Assembly (NCBI GenBank): GCA_019925095.2
Contig: CM034402.1
Span: forward strand, 6,707,501 to 6,771,500
Origin: Dendrolimus kikuchii
Taxonomy: Eukaryota; Arthropoda; Insecta; Lepidoptera; Lasiocampidae
Length of the DNA: 64,000 nt
Direction: 5' to 3'
Shown: positions 54,210-64,000 of the stretch, one piece after another
How the letters are laid out: each line of letters starts with the position of its first letter
Numbering within the stretch: position 1 is the stretch's first letter
The notes under the pieces: generated by a model
Told to the model about the DNA's origin: nothing
The model's database searches: none
What the model saw: the letters and a program-made list of their open reading frames with translations, nothing else
Translations under genes and position numbers: made by a program

Positions 54210-54274
54210 AGGAATTCGCAATAAGTATTGCGAATTCCTTTTGTTGTATTGTATACTTATACAATACAACAAAA
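54210..54274. repeat. Two abutting perfect hairpins
   Basis: aggaattcgcaat (54210-54222) pairs with 54227-54239. ttttgttgtattgtata (54239-54255) pairs with 54258-54274, leaving a 2-nt loop. The hairpins share a base at 54239. Confidence 0.9.
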
Positions 54275-54379
54275 CATCTGCACGAACATTCCAACAATAA
54301 AACTAAGTAATACTGGAGAACATCGCTAGCGATATTCAAAACTATGATAAAAAAATACTACATATCGTTGGAATATGAT

Positions 54380-54725
54380 ATTTAAATTCATTTATAAACA
54401 TTTCTATATTTTGTAGATATGTATTTGTATGGTATGTATATTAAGTATATATCTATGTAATATATAAAATTTCTGCATATATATACTCGTATATATATGT
54501 ATATGTGTTTGTGTATATCATTTATATATTTATTATTAAAATGTAAGTAGTTCGTACTATATGTTAGGTATACCGCCGTCGCCATTATCATCTCAATTCA
54601 TTCCTGGGGTTGTCTGGAAGAGATCGCTTTTTAGCGATAAGACCGCCCTTTATACATAACTAGATATAATTTTAGTCTTTACGTTAATTTTTGTATTGGT
54701 GTATAATAAAGTGTTATCTATCTAT
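54380..54725 (+). repeat. CR1/L2 LINE 3' region with complete tail
   Basis: cattcctggggttgtctgga, agagatcgctttttagcgat, aagaccgccctttatacata and the end tataataaagtgttatctat(cta). The best-preserved tail of the family here; 5' half AT-rich. Confidence 0.75.
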
Positions 54726-55103
54726 GTAACATTTATATTAAGCTTCTGTTGTCATTTTAATTACCAACTAGTGTTAAATAAAGGAATTCCCGAAGCGAAG
54801 ACTTAATTTACGATTAATTGCGTCTCGTTTTCAATTTCAACTTTGCAAGAAAGTTTCGCGTTGTCCCGGAACAGTACTCGTTGGTAGTTGGCAACTATAG
54901 CGTTTTAAACAAAGACACAAACACGCTGAATAAACTTCTCGTTTAGTGAGTTTTTGTGCAAACTACCGCACTGTACAACGAAACTCAGTATCATTTCGTT
55001 TTACAATGCATACTGTGGCTGAATGTTAAACGCGTTAACCGTGTCTTTCCACATGGGGCATTTTAATTCTGCGGTAGGGATCTTTAAAGTTGCGAATTAT
55101 TTC
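54726..55103. other. Unassigned AT-rich stretch
   Basis: No supported feature. Confidence 0.45.
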
Positions 55104-55176
55104 GTTATAATAGCTGAGTGGGTAAAGCGTTCACGTCTCTTTTTTAAAAATAGTGGCTTCGAATCCTCGCTAGGGA
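55104..55176 (+). repeat. tRNA-like SINE head or tRNA pseudogene
   Basis: tagctgagtggg (55111-55122) fits the A-box consensus fully and gcttcgaatcc (55156-55166) fits the B box with one difference. Spacing is about 33 nt. The anticodon arm is a T-run and the acceptor ends do not pair, so it is not a working tRNA. gtcgagcatagcagtgggag further on (55297) may be SINE body. Confidence 0.45.
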
Positions 55177-56690
55177 GTATGAGTTTAGGCGTTTTCGTGA
55201 GCTAAAATGCCAACTGTTTCATTGATATCAAAGAAATTCGTAAATCCAACAATCAACTGCGATCATACGGTCCGTTCCACCAAAGTAGGGGGAAAAGTCG
55301 AGCATAGCAGTGGGAGAGCCTTATTGGTTAATAACATAAACGTAGGCCTACCTAGCCCACTAGAAGAACGCAGTGTAGAGTAATTTTCCGTTATTTAGTT
55401 ATAATAACATACAATGTGTGTGTTTGACTGCCGATATATATTAGTAAGAGTTAAGAAAATTTCTCCGCCAATTTGAATAACAGTAGTAACTCATTTATCC
55501 TCAAACCTAATTGACATTCTACCGATAGCTGACTTATAATGAGATTCCACAGATGTTCAATGTTCGCCTACAAAATGCTTTTAGTTGTCGATTTGGATAG
55601 TGTTATATTTTCCTCAAACTGCCCGGGTAGTCCCGAGGCTCGGTCGCGGGTTTATCTCTTATACAAGGTTCGTTCTAGTTATATTCACACAAAAGTTGTG
55701 TATTGGTGCCAAATATGAATAGCAGTGTGCTATTCACAAGTTAAGAAGATTACTTACGGTATCGTATTATGCGGGAGAAGAATAATGAAGGTCAACCAGA
55801 TGAAATGAGTTCTGCGATACTTACCTGAAATAAAACAAAAATAAATATGTCAGTCCATATCATCATTACTATATTAATATGGTAAGTTTTACAAATTAAA
55901 GTCCTTGACGTAATTTCGTGTGCATATTTATGTTGCGAAAATAGACACAAAATTTGTATATCATCGTCGAAGAAAAAATATTACGAATGACAATTATAAC
56001 TTCGAAAAAGATCCTAAGCCCTTCATGACTTAATAGCATAGGTCATTCTTCTTTCTTGCGACATTTTATTATTTCTATTTTCCTATACTTATGATAAATA
56101 CTAGTCTTGTAATCTAGTGATAGATATATCAGAGCAAGCTGTGTCTTCACACAGAAGAACTTATTCTATTGTACACAGTGTATAAAATACAATTTCCATA
56201 GCTTGTTTAAACATGTTTCTGAAAATGTTTTGAAGACCGTAAAAAAAATATTTAAACATATTTTTAGAGCAAATCAATCAATCAATCGAAAAGACTTATT
56301 AATATTTTAATTATAAAAACACAATAAAACCCCAATGCGTGTTTACCATAAAACATTTCGTAAACCGACAAATTCCCCAATTAGCATGATCAAACCGAGA
56401 CAAGGAAAACGTCTTTTAAACAGTACCTATAATCTTAACGAAGCACATGTTTATCGTTCCGCACGAATCAAGTCTAACGGCGAATTTCATGTTCCAATAC
56501 GACTTTTGTCCCCCACATGTATATTTTTTTAGTAGGGCAGCTCTGCACAAAAACCATAGGACGCAGGCAACATTATGTTCGTGAGCATGCAAGTAAAAAG
56601 TTCCCTAACAACAGAGCGAATTCGAATCGTTCAACATTTGAACAATTTTTTAATTTTACGTCATGATATAGGTACGAATAAAATGATTCA
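55177..56690. other. AT-rich stretch without recognised genes
   Basis: Short ORFs only (65 codons at 56335). No named repeat. Confidence 0.45.
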
Positions 56691-57310
56691 CTAGGATATG
56701 CCCGCGACTTCGTCTACGTTTGAATTGAATTCCCGTGGGATTCTCGGGACAGAAAATACCGCAGTATTTAAAAAAATAATGTAAGTTATCGTTTTATTGA
56801 AAACTGTCGCAAAAAGCTAATTCTTACGCACCCGAACAATTACAAGCCGCTCCTGAGAGAATTCTCGCGGGATTAACGGGACAAAAATATCACATTTTTT
56901 ACATTAAATTTGCTTTGGATTAGTGAAAAAATCACATTGTAATTGGTTTTTTTAATCTGGTCCTTTTAAATCATTCCCAGAAAAATCCCCGCAGGATTCC
57001 TAGGATAAAAAGTAGCGTAGAGTTTAAGTCTAAGAATTAGCTGTCGATCAGCTAAAAGCGCATTGAAATAGGCTCAGTAGTTTTTATGTGAATCCTGAAC
57101 AAATAGACAAGAAATCTAAAAAAAATTGCATCGTGTTCTCCATGGCCTAGCCTAAATGGCACTCTGTTGTTCGTGCCTACCCCGCAAGGGAACTGGCGTG
57201 AAGTTATGTATGTATGTATGTGTTCTCCATGTTTATATAGTCTATTCCAGTTGAGTTTTTTTTAGCTTCAATGTACAGACAGAGCATGTTTAGAATTTTA
57301 TAATATTATA
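56691..57310 (+). repeat. Family F, long copy, interrupted by a LINE C stub
   Basis: cactaggatatgcccgcgactt opening, acccgaacaattacaagccg, gcgcattgaaataggctcag, and after the 75-bp insertion the F end gcttcaatgtacagacagag and atgtttagaattttataat. Contains a partial internal repetition relative to 31305. Confidence 0.75.
57145..57219 (+). mobile_element. 75-bp LINE C insertion with 12-bp duplication
   Basis: gtgttctccatg occurs at 57133-57144 and 57220-57231. Between them lies only the last part of LINE C: codons for the WRSVVRAYPARELA region, then ggcgtgaagttatgta and the (TATG)n tail. Extreme 5' truncation by target-primed reverse transcription. Confidence 0.9.
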
Positions 57311-57456
57311 GATTTGATTAAATGGTCGTTCATTAGAAGTACAATTTTAATAAGTTTTACTCTTAAAAATAAATAAAAACTGTTACACAAAGGTAAATAA
57401 TGTAAAAGTTTAAACATGATGCATAAAAACACTTTTGCTTTTATTCAATACCTAAG

Positions 57457-57565
57457 AAATATAGATATTTAACAATTTATTGCTCACTAAACAAACAATT
57501 ACAATACTGTCTTGGTAAAAACAATAGGAACCTTATCGCCGAGAGCAGTCTTGTCGAAGCAAAAT
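57457..57565 (-). repeat. CR1/L2 LINE tail, diverged
   Basis: caatttattgctcactaaac, aggaaccttatcgccgagag and cagtcttgtcgaag correspond to the tail landmarks on the minus strand. Confidence 0.55.
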
Positions 57566-57607
57566 CTAGTAAAAAATATAAACAATTGCATAATTTTATT
57601 TATACAA

Positions 57608-57764
57608 CATACATACATAACTTCACGCCAGTTCTCTTGCGGGGCAGGCACGAACAACAGAGTGCCATTTAGGCTTATTCTTACATACCTCACTTGCCTC
57701 TTTGACATTCATAACTCTTGTCATGCAAGCTCGTCTGTTCTTAAGGCTCCTGACATCACCTTCA
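57608..57764 (-). mobile_element. LINE C insertion with 12-bp duplication
   Basis: ttatttatacaa lies at 57596-57607 and 57765-57776. The insert is 157 bp: complement of the (TATG)n tail, tacttcacgcc-type 3' end, and codons back to the DVRSLKN region. Confidence 0.9.
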
Positions 57765-57776
57765 TTATTTATACAA

Positions 57777-59514
57777 ATACATTTAATAGATTTTATCGAT
57801 ACTAATAACTATACACTTGAAAGTAACTTTGTATTTAATAAGGTTCTTCTTACAGCCTTGATAATGGACGGTTTATCTTGAAGTTTACATGGAAACCGTG
57901 CGGAAAGGTCTAGTGTCTTTTTATATAGTCTACTCGTTAAGATATGAACAGGTATTCGGCATTTTGTCCTTATCGCGAGACGTATGAACACACGCATGTA
58001 TTACTTACTCTATAGGTACTTTCATAATTTTGTAGAAAAATCAAGTTCTGCTATATCTCGGGAAAAATAAGAGCAAAAATGTACCCAGCCAACAAAGACC
58101 ACACGATTCGCAGGCAAACAGCGTACGTGTTCAACGTGGCGTGGCTTATGCACTGCTAATACCCATTCTGCGCCCTCACGATCGAGTTTTCCACAAAAGT
58201 CGTCGAATAAAAAAAATCAGCGCTAAACTGTTTACGATGGTACGTGATCGAATGTAATCCCGAATGGCGCTGTACCATTTCCGGCCAATTACGTGACTTA
58301 GTGACTCCGGCATCCAGAGACCTGCTCCCAATAGAGGAGTATGGAACCCCAGCCTGCCAGTTTTCCACCAACAATGGAGGTTAATTATGTCGTTATTGAG
58401 GAAAACGCTTCGAGATTACCCACCGAGCCAAGTGCGGGTTTTTGTTTGGGGGGACATCTTTTTGTAATTCTGATATGCCTAGTCGTATTGTTGAGCACAA
58501 CGGATGAATTAAAGTGGAAAAAAGGGGGACCCGCTCTTTATTTATTATTGAACATCCTTTGAACCACATGAAAAATTCATCGCTTGCTCACATTTTCTTA
58601 CTCTATTCTCGTACCAATCACTTTTTGGTTCACTATTGGAAATATCCAATCCATGTATTGTTGCAACTATCCCTTCGTCCGGGATGAAAGTATTCTGTTT
58701 ATCAACCCCGTCAAAAAAATTATACATAGCCCAAATTGTTCATTCAATTTCGTTATTGTCTTTGAATCTACATCCGGTAAATACTAATTGACACATTTAG
58801 TATATATATTATATATTACATTGTTTATTTTTAAGGACGCCCAGCGAAGTTGATACGGCTCAGCTCGTTACCTATAAAACAGGCGTAAATTGCTTTTAGC
58901 TTGGTAATATAGAATGTTCGTATTTGTCTGCTGATTATAAAAAAAAACAAAATGTAAAATTTTCATACTACGTCGACAAGTTAGATATACTACGGAGATT
59001 ACGAGAACTTTTAAAATAGTAAATGATTAAAAGTGTACCGATTCCAGTTTCCAATATCCAACACTAATGGAGCTTGAAAATGTAATACGAGCCACTAAAA
59101 CCGGTTTTACAAAATCGTCAACTACCCAAAAATCAAATTCAATCAACCGATCCTATTTCACTCCGACACGAATTCGATACGTAACATTGTTCCATAGTCT
59201 ATGCAATACATTGTGACGGAGATGCACAATAAACTATGTATTCAAAACAGGGAAAATGTCGTAAATCACAACACGCTCAACGCTCGCAGTGTTTATGAGT
59301 GCAGTTGATGTCCCGCCACCATATAAATCCTTATGAATTGTGCCAAAAACAACGTGCACTATAATTCTTGATATTGAAGTAGTTCTTAACAGGACAAGAG
59401 AACAAGTTTGAAATAGGAAAAGCCTTTGAAATCACATCTTAGGGTCGAGTTTTCCATCAGCAGACGAAAGTAAGTAATCATTTCAATTATAACTTGACTG
59501 AATATAAAAGTGAA
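57777..59514. other. Mixed stretch without recognised genes
   Basis: 58080-58450 is GC-richer. A 72-codon minus frame (58374-58156) contains SIGSRSLDAGVTKS and QRHSGLHSITYHR; it might be a remnant of an unknown element. Not assignable. Confidence 0.4.
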
Positions 59515-59528
59515 GTAATTCAAAAGTT

Positions 59529-59648
59529 ACTAGCAGAAGGTGATGTCAGGAGCCTTAAAAACAGACGAGCTTGCATGACAAGAGTTATGAATGTCAAAGA
59601 GGCAAGTGAGGTGTGTACTGGCGTGAAGTTATGTATGTATGTATGTAT
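59529..59648 (+). mobile_element. LINE C insertion, internally deleted, 14-bp duplication
   Basis: gtaattcaaaagtt lies at 59515-59528 and 59649-59662. The insert starts actagcagaaggtgatg like other C copies, but jumps from gaggtgtgta straight to ctggcgtgaag, lacking about 50 bp of the last coding part. Confidence 0.9.
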
Positions 59649-59662
59649 GTAATTCAAAAGTT

Positions 59663-60864
59663 TTATTCACGAAGTTATAATCTTTAATTTATTCATGTTG
59701 TATGTTATCCTACGAATAAGCATTATTTGATGTATGAGCTGAGCCAGGTTCTATATATCTTACTTATTATTCTAGTACCTCACCTTTATTACAATCACCA
59801 CGTACTAACGGTGAAGGAAAACATCGTGATGAAACACGATGTAAAAAAATTAATAAAACTACTGTTTGTATCGATTATTACACTAGTGTATTGATTACTA
59901 TAATTTAGCTTAGAGAGATGTGGACTGAGACTAATTACAAGACTATTCCTAGATTAAATATCCCTCGTTGCGATTCAATTTGAGTACCTACCCCGACAAT
60001 TTATTGTAAAACTACAAATAAATACTAAGAAGTTGTGAACAATCGACGGCTTGATAAAGTTATACATAGTTAACCACAAGTTTTATACTTTAATACAGCA
60101 GCCCACCTGCATCTTATGAATATGGTTGGCTGGAAATGTACCTGAATACAAAGTGTGTGCGATACCATGTACCGCTTTAATATGGCTGAGAGCGAAATTT
60201 CCCGAGTATTTTCGTAAGCGACGGCAAAGACGCCGCAAAAATGTGAAGAATGAAACGCAAGCAACATCAGGCCCGGCTCTACGTTGCTATTCGAACAGAC
60301 ATAATACTAGTATCTATTTCCTTAACATGTGTAATATTGCTAAATAGAGAAATACGATTGGGTGTCTGTGTATATTTTGGCAAAAACGGAACCCTTATAA
60401 TATCGTTACCATCCGTTCATCCATATATCTACGTATATCACATTTTATTTTTGTAAAAACAACTGGGTATATGTACATAGATAACATTTTATAGAAAGAT
60501 GTATTAAAATGTGTCATTCTGTTCCAGAATAGTACATAGTGGAGTAGACAAACATACAAAAACAAATATCGTTAGATGTTGATGTTTTAGTACTTTTTGG
60601 CGGAGAAGTATTTGCTTCCAAAATAGTGAAAAAACACCTCCAAGCTTTTCAACAGTCTAATTCTAAAGATTTTCAAAGCTGTAGAACTTAAAAAAATAAA
60701 TGAAAATTAGTTTGAACAAAATCCGTTAAGCAGTACCTGAAATGTGAGTTTCATCAATCAAATATATATTCAGGGTTCCGTAGCCAAATAACAAAAATGT
60801 TACATGTTCGTCACCTCCCTGGAACTCTTTATTGTTTGTGGACTAACGCGCACTTAGGTGGCAT
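59663..60864. other. AT-rich stretch with small repeat pieces
   Basis: 59795-59845 shares aaggaaaacatcgtgatgaaac with 28280. 60378-60440 resembles 33122-33180. 60690-60810 carries the phrase cagggttccgtagccaaata, typical of another dispersed repeat. No gene. Confidence 0.45.
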
Positions 60865-60877
60865 TGAAAAATTAATA

Positions 60878-61062
60878 CATACATACATAACTTCACACCA
60901 GTTCCCTTGCGGGGTAGGCACGAACAACAGAGCGCCATTTAGGTCCATTCTTACACACCTCACTTGCTTCTTTGACATTCATAACTCTTGTCATGCACAC
61001 TCGTCTGTTCTTAAGGCTCCTGACATCACCCTCCGCTAGTACACGATCAATTAATCAATTAA
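60878..61062 (-). mobile_element. LINE C insertion with 13-bp duplication
   Basis: tgaaaaattaata lies at 60865-60877 and 61063-61075. The insert is 185 bp and includes the codons from the VLAEGDV region to the end plus the (TATG)n tail, all in reverse. Confidence 0.9.
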
Positions 61063-61084
61063 TGAAAAATTAATAAATCTTCAA

Positions 61085-61400
61085 ATCTATATATTAATAT
61101 GTGAAGCAAAAACTTTATTCCCCTTTTTACGAAAATTGCGCTAACGGAGGAGGAGTATGACATTTCGCACACTTGTAGTTTATATAGAGAAGAAGCGATG
61201 AATGCTAATATTTTTTTTTAATTATGCATAAAAAATAGACTAAATCAATAAAAAAACATTACACACATTACCACGTATTTGACACACACACGCATATATA
61301 CTCTTTTGTTTATTGTTACCCTGGCGAAATCTGTGATTGTAGAAGTCTTTGACAACAAATTATTATGTCGAATTTCGACCACGGGCGACCAGAGTAGTAC
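61085..61400 (+). repeat. Dispersed repeat (class unknown)
   Basis: gtgaagcaaaaactttattc, acgaaaattgcgctaacgga and tagagaagaagcgatgaatg form a phrase I associate with a common moth repeat. Single copy in this window, so the assignment is from recollection only. Confidence 0.4.
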
Positions 61401-62644
61401 GTTATAAATAAACATGTCTGCATATCGGCAATCTACGAAATATATCTAGAACTCTCATTAATCGTCACGTCTTTTTTGTGCCATATAACTTGCAACTTAT
61501 ATCAGTCATAATACTCGTATAAGCAAGCAAACTTAAACCACATTATTAACTTTTGAAAAGTACACATGTAGGTGTCCCGAGACAAAAAAAGGCAATTCTG
61601 AATGTGCCGTTTCATATATGAATACGAGAGAAATACAATATCATAACGATTTCGGGAATTTAATTTCAGCTTTCACGTTAATACATGATTTTTGATGTAA
61701 GGGCGTTTATTAAAAACCGTTCGTACCGTATAATGAGCAATATTTACGAATTTCAGTCAACTGCTTGGCTCCATAAATACAGTTATTTGCTGATTTTACC
61801 CTGTCAACAAATATTTTGACATGGAAATTTTGAAAAGAGCTTTTCTTTGTTGTATCTGTCTGCGTTAAGCTCCAAAGGGTCTTTGGTTTTGTTCATCGTT
61901 TAAATAAAAAAAGTTAACACAATATGATAGTCTTTAAAATATAAAGTATCCCGTATTTATTTACAGTTATTTATAGTTATGATGTCCTCTTGAAACCGTA
62001 AGGTAAACAGCGTCTTGAACTTTAACCTAATGTTGTTAAGATTTTTAAATTTTATTTATCAATTAGAGTTATCGCAACGTTATATAAACGATACAATATA
62101 CATCAACAAAAATGAGCTCTGTTTTATTGAGATATTCCCTTTGTTTTACGATGTGGTATCATTTAAACAAATGTGGAATAAGATTTCTTTGAGACACAAA
62201 CGTTTTGGTAACACCTTTGGTGCTGCAAACGTTTTTGCCGATAGTCAAAATAAAAGCGTAGAAAAAATACCAGTGGAATAACATAGAAAAATGGTTCAAG
62301 TTGGTTTCTGAACAAGCGAGAAAGCGGTGTCGGCGCGTCGCGGTCTGGGATTTTGTTGCGGTGTAAGGTAAGAATGTTTGTTCCTTTCAGGTGCTAAGTT
62401 TTAATGAGAGAAGTTTAAGGTGAAACTAGCCGGCAACTTTTAATTATGGCGTCTAACCGCCAGGGCGTCATTATTAACTGACTTTGCAACTTTGATAATG
62501 ATGATATGCGAGAATATGAACTAGTCTAGAAAAAAGTTTTCCGCGCGTTTATTTTATAATTCATTTTCGAAAGACTGGTTGGGAATCAGAATAGTATATG
62601 AAAAGTATAGACATTATACAAACGATGACATGATGAGTTGTGAT
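61401..62644. other. AT-rich stretch without recognised genes
   Basis: An 88-codon frame at 62015-62281 has no domain. 62290-62400 is GC-richer, with a gtaag and a ttcag close together; too little to call an exon. Confidence 0.4.
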
Positions 62645-62720
62645 GTCGCATTGGACGTATGTCTGAATAGGAGTATGGAAGGAAGAAACCTATTGTGCCG
62701 ACCCCAAATAATTTGAAGAA
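62645..62720 (-). repeat. Family H, reverse copy
   Basis: tgtgccgaccccaaataatt is the reverse complement of the H opening (aattatttgggatcggcaca). Confidence 0.5.
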
Positions 62721-64000
62721 GTTGAAAGAAAAGACACAGATTCTCATACCGCTTAATACCTCTAAATTCTATGACATACTTTCTCCCCAAACTTTCAAAA
62801 AGTTTTAATGCTCTTTCTGAGCAGATGTAGTATAAATCAAATTATTCTGAATCTAATATTAAATAAAAAAATATGGTTTATTGTCTTAAAATCGATGGGT
62901 CTTATATTCATATATGAGACCTGAAGTCAAAATCTTGTTTTGGCAAACAGGACGTTCTTCAATCCGGTGGGACTAATAATATAATTTAATGACTTTTAAT
63001 TTGGATGTATTATAATCTTCAGCTCCGGCGTGCAAATGAGTAGTGTTCGACAAAACACACGGAACCATGTCAAAAAGTAGACAATCCCTTTACTTTTTGC
63101 ATTTAATGCCCAATATAAAAGCGTAAAATTTGTAAGAATACTTGAACAAGAAAAAATATTTTTGGATATGATAATACAAAAACCTGAACAACAAAACGCA
63201 CAAAGAAAATGTAAACGTTCAATAACCGAATAAATATTACTGGGCAAAACGTTGTATCGCTCATATTTCACCGTGTGTGCTGAATCATGGTTAGTCTATA
63301 GAAAAAAATCGAACTTAATAATTTATCCATACTCCATGGCAAAAGGGATACCGTTGTTCGAAAACAATAATTCTTACGCTGGTTTAATATTTATAACAAA
63401 GTATAAGGGCAAACGAAATTTTATTGTTTAAGCAAAAATATTATTTAGTCCTGTCCAGTCTCAAAAAAACATCTTGAGCAACTTTCGTGCAAACAATTTA
63501 CCGTGTTGCAAGGCTGTGACATCCAAAAATTAAAATTTCACATTCAAATAGTGCATGTTGTAAAACAAAGTACTGAAAACTATACGTACAGTTAACACAT
63601 TAGTACTTTTGGTATTTTATATAAGTGAGTGAGACTGATCTTCTGTCTCGTCATAGCTCAGGGTTTTAAGCCTTAAGGATGATTTTTTATTTGCAGGCGT
63701 ATTTCTGTAGAGGGTATACTTGTAAAATATTATTTACTATTGTAATGGTATGGTCCTAGAAACGGAAAGAATCTTTGGACAAGGCTCGTCTGACAGGTTC
63801 TTAAGTTACAGACAGCAGTTTTCCTGCGATTTTCGCTGACCTGTGGATCATACTGCAACTGTGAATGTTTCTTGAGTAATGTAAGTAATATAAAGATCTG
63901 TCCGACAGTTAATTCACCCCATTTTTCGTGAAGTTCATTGGTAGCAAAACGGTATGGAAGGCCTAATCTAATTTCAATAAGCTGAGTTTTCCCTGCACCC
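62721..64000. other. AT-rich stretch without recognised genes
   Basis: A 91-codon minus frame (63271-62996) is hydrophobic and Cys-rich with no recognisable family. Nothing else to the end of the window. Confidence 0.4.

Noticed and set aside
55104..55176. Functional tRNA gene
   Set aside because: A and B boxes are good, but the acceptor stem does not pair and the anticodon region is a T-run.
62015..62281. 88-codon ORF as a host gene
   Set aside because: No domain, AT-driven composition, no supporting splice or promoter pattern.

Overview
The window looks like insect nuclear DNA, most likely from a moth or butterfly. It is AT-rich and almost wholly non-coding, with no bacterial-style gene packing and no ribosomal RNA. 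I saw no host exon that I would defend. The lepidopteran assignment is my inference from stock repeat phrases (for example the LINE tail with a ggcggtcttatcgct core and tttattgcaggagttcagcagacagg-type SINE heads); I ran no search.

The content is transposable elements of several ages. Seven dispersed families recur on both strands: A, a SINE-like repeat of about 240 bp; B, a repeat of about 400 bp often joined to the 5' side of A; C, a LINE tail encoding a protein ending RAYPARELA and closing in a (TATG)n tail; D, E and F, non-coding repeats; and CR1/L2-type LINE tails. Smaller pieces include an RTE-like LINE end (29.5-29.9 kb), a retroelement ORF end with a GRPLVWEVTCVD motif (three copies, family G), a degenerate mariner with perfect 19-bp terminal repeats (6.37-7.66 kb), and several fold-back or MITE-like palindromes.

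The main feature is a 13-kb complex at 33.6-46.9 kb. A BEL/Pao LTR retrotransposon carries one intact 1899-codon Gag-Pol frame (35370-41069, +). A 387-bp block is identical on both sides of it (33605-33991 and 41254-41640) and is best read as part of its LTRs. At exactly the same base in both blocks a Jockey-clade LINE begins in reverse orientation. The left LINE is a short 5'-truncated copy with a perfect 14-bp target-site duplication. The right one is near full length (about 5.2 kb, two ORFs, each broken once), and the rest of the LTR does not follow it. The two LINE parts differ by several per cent although the blocks beside them are identical, which points to ectopic exchange between LINEs.

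Other nested events can be read base by base. At 19.2-21.2 kb an R1-like LINE sits inside a family G element, which sits inside a family B element; both insertions have clear target-site duplications. The mariner and an 89-bp palindrome split a CR1 tail. A 75-bp LINE C stub sits inside a family F repeat with a 12-bp duplication. The remaining stretches are AT-rich and mostly single-copy; I describe them but assign no function.
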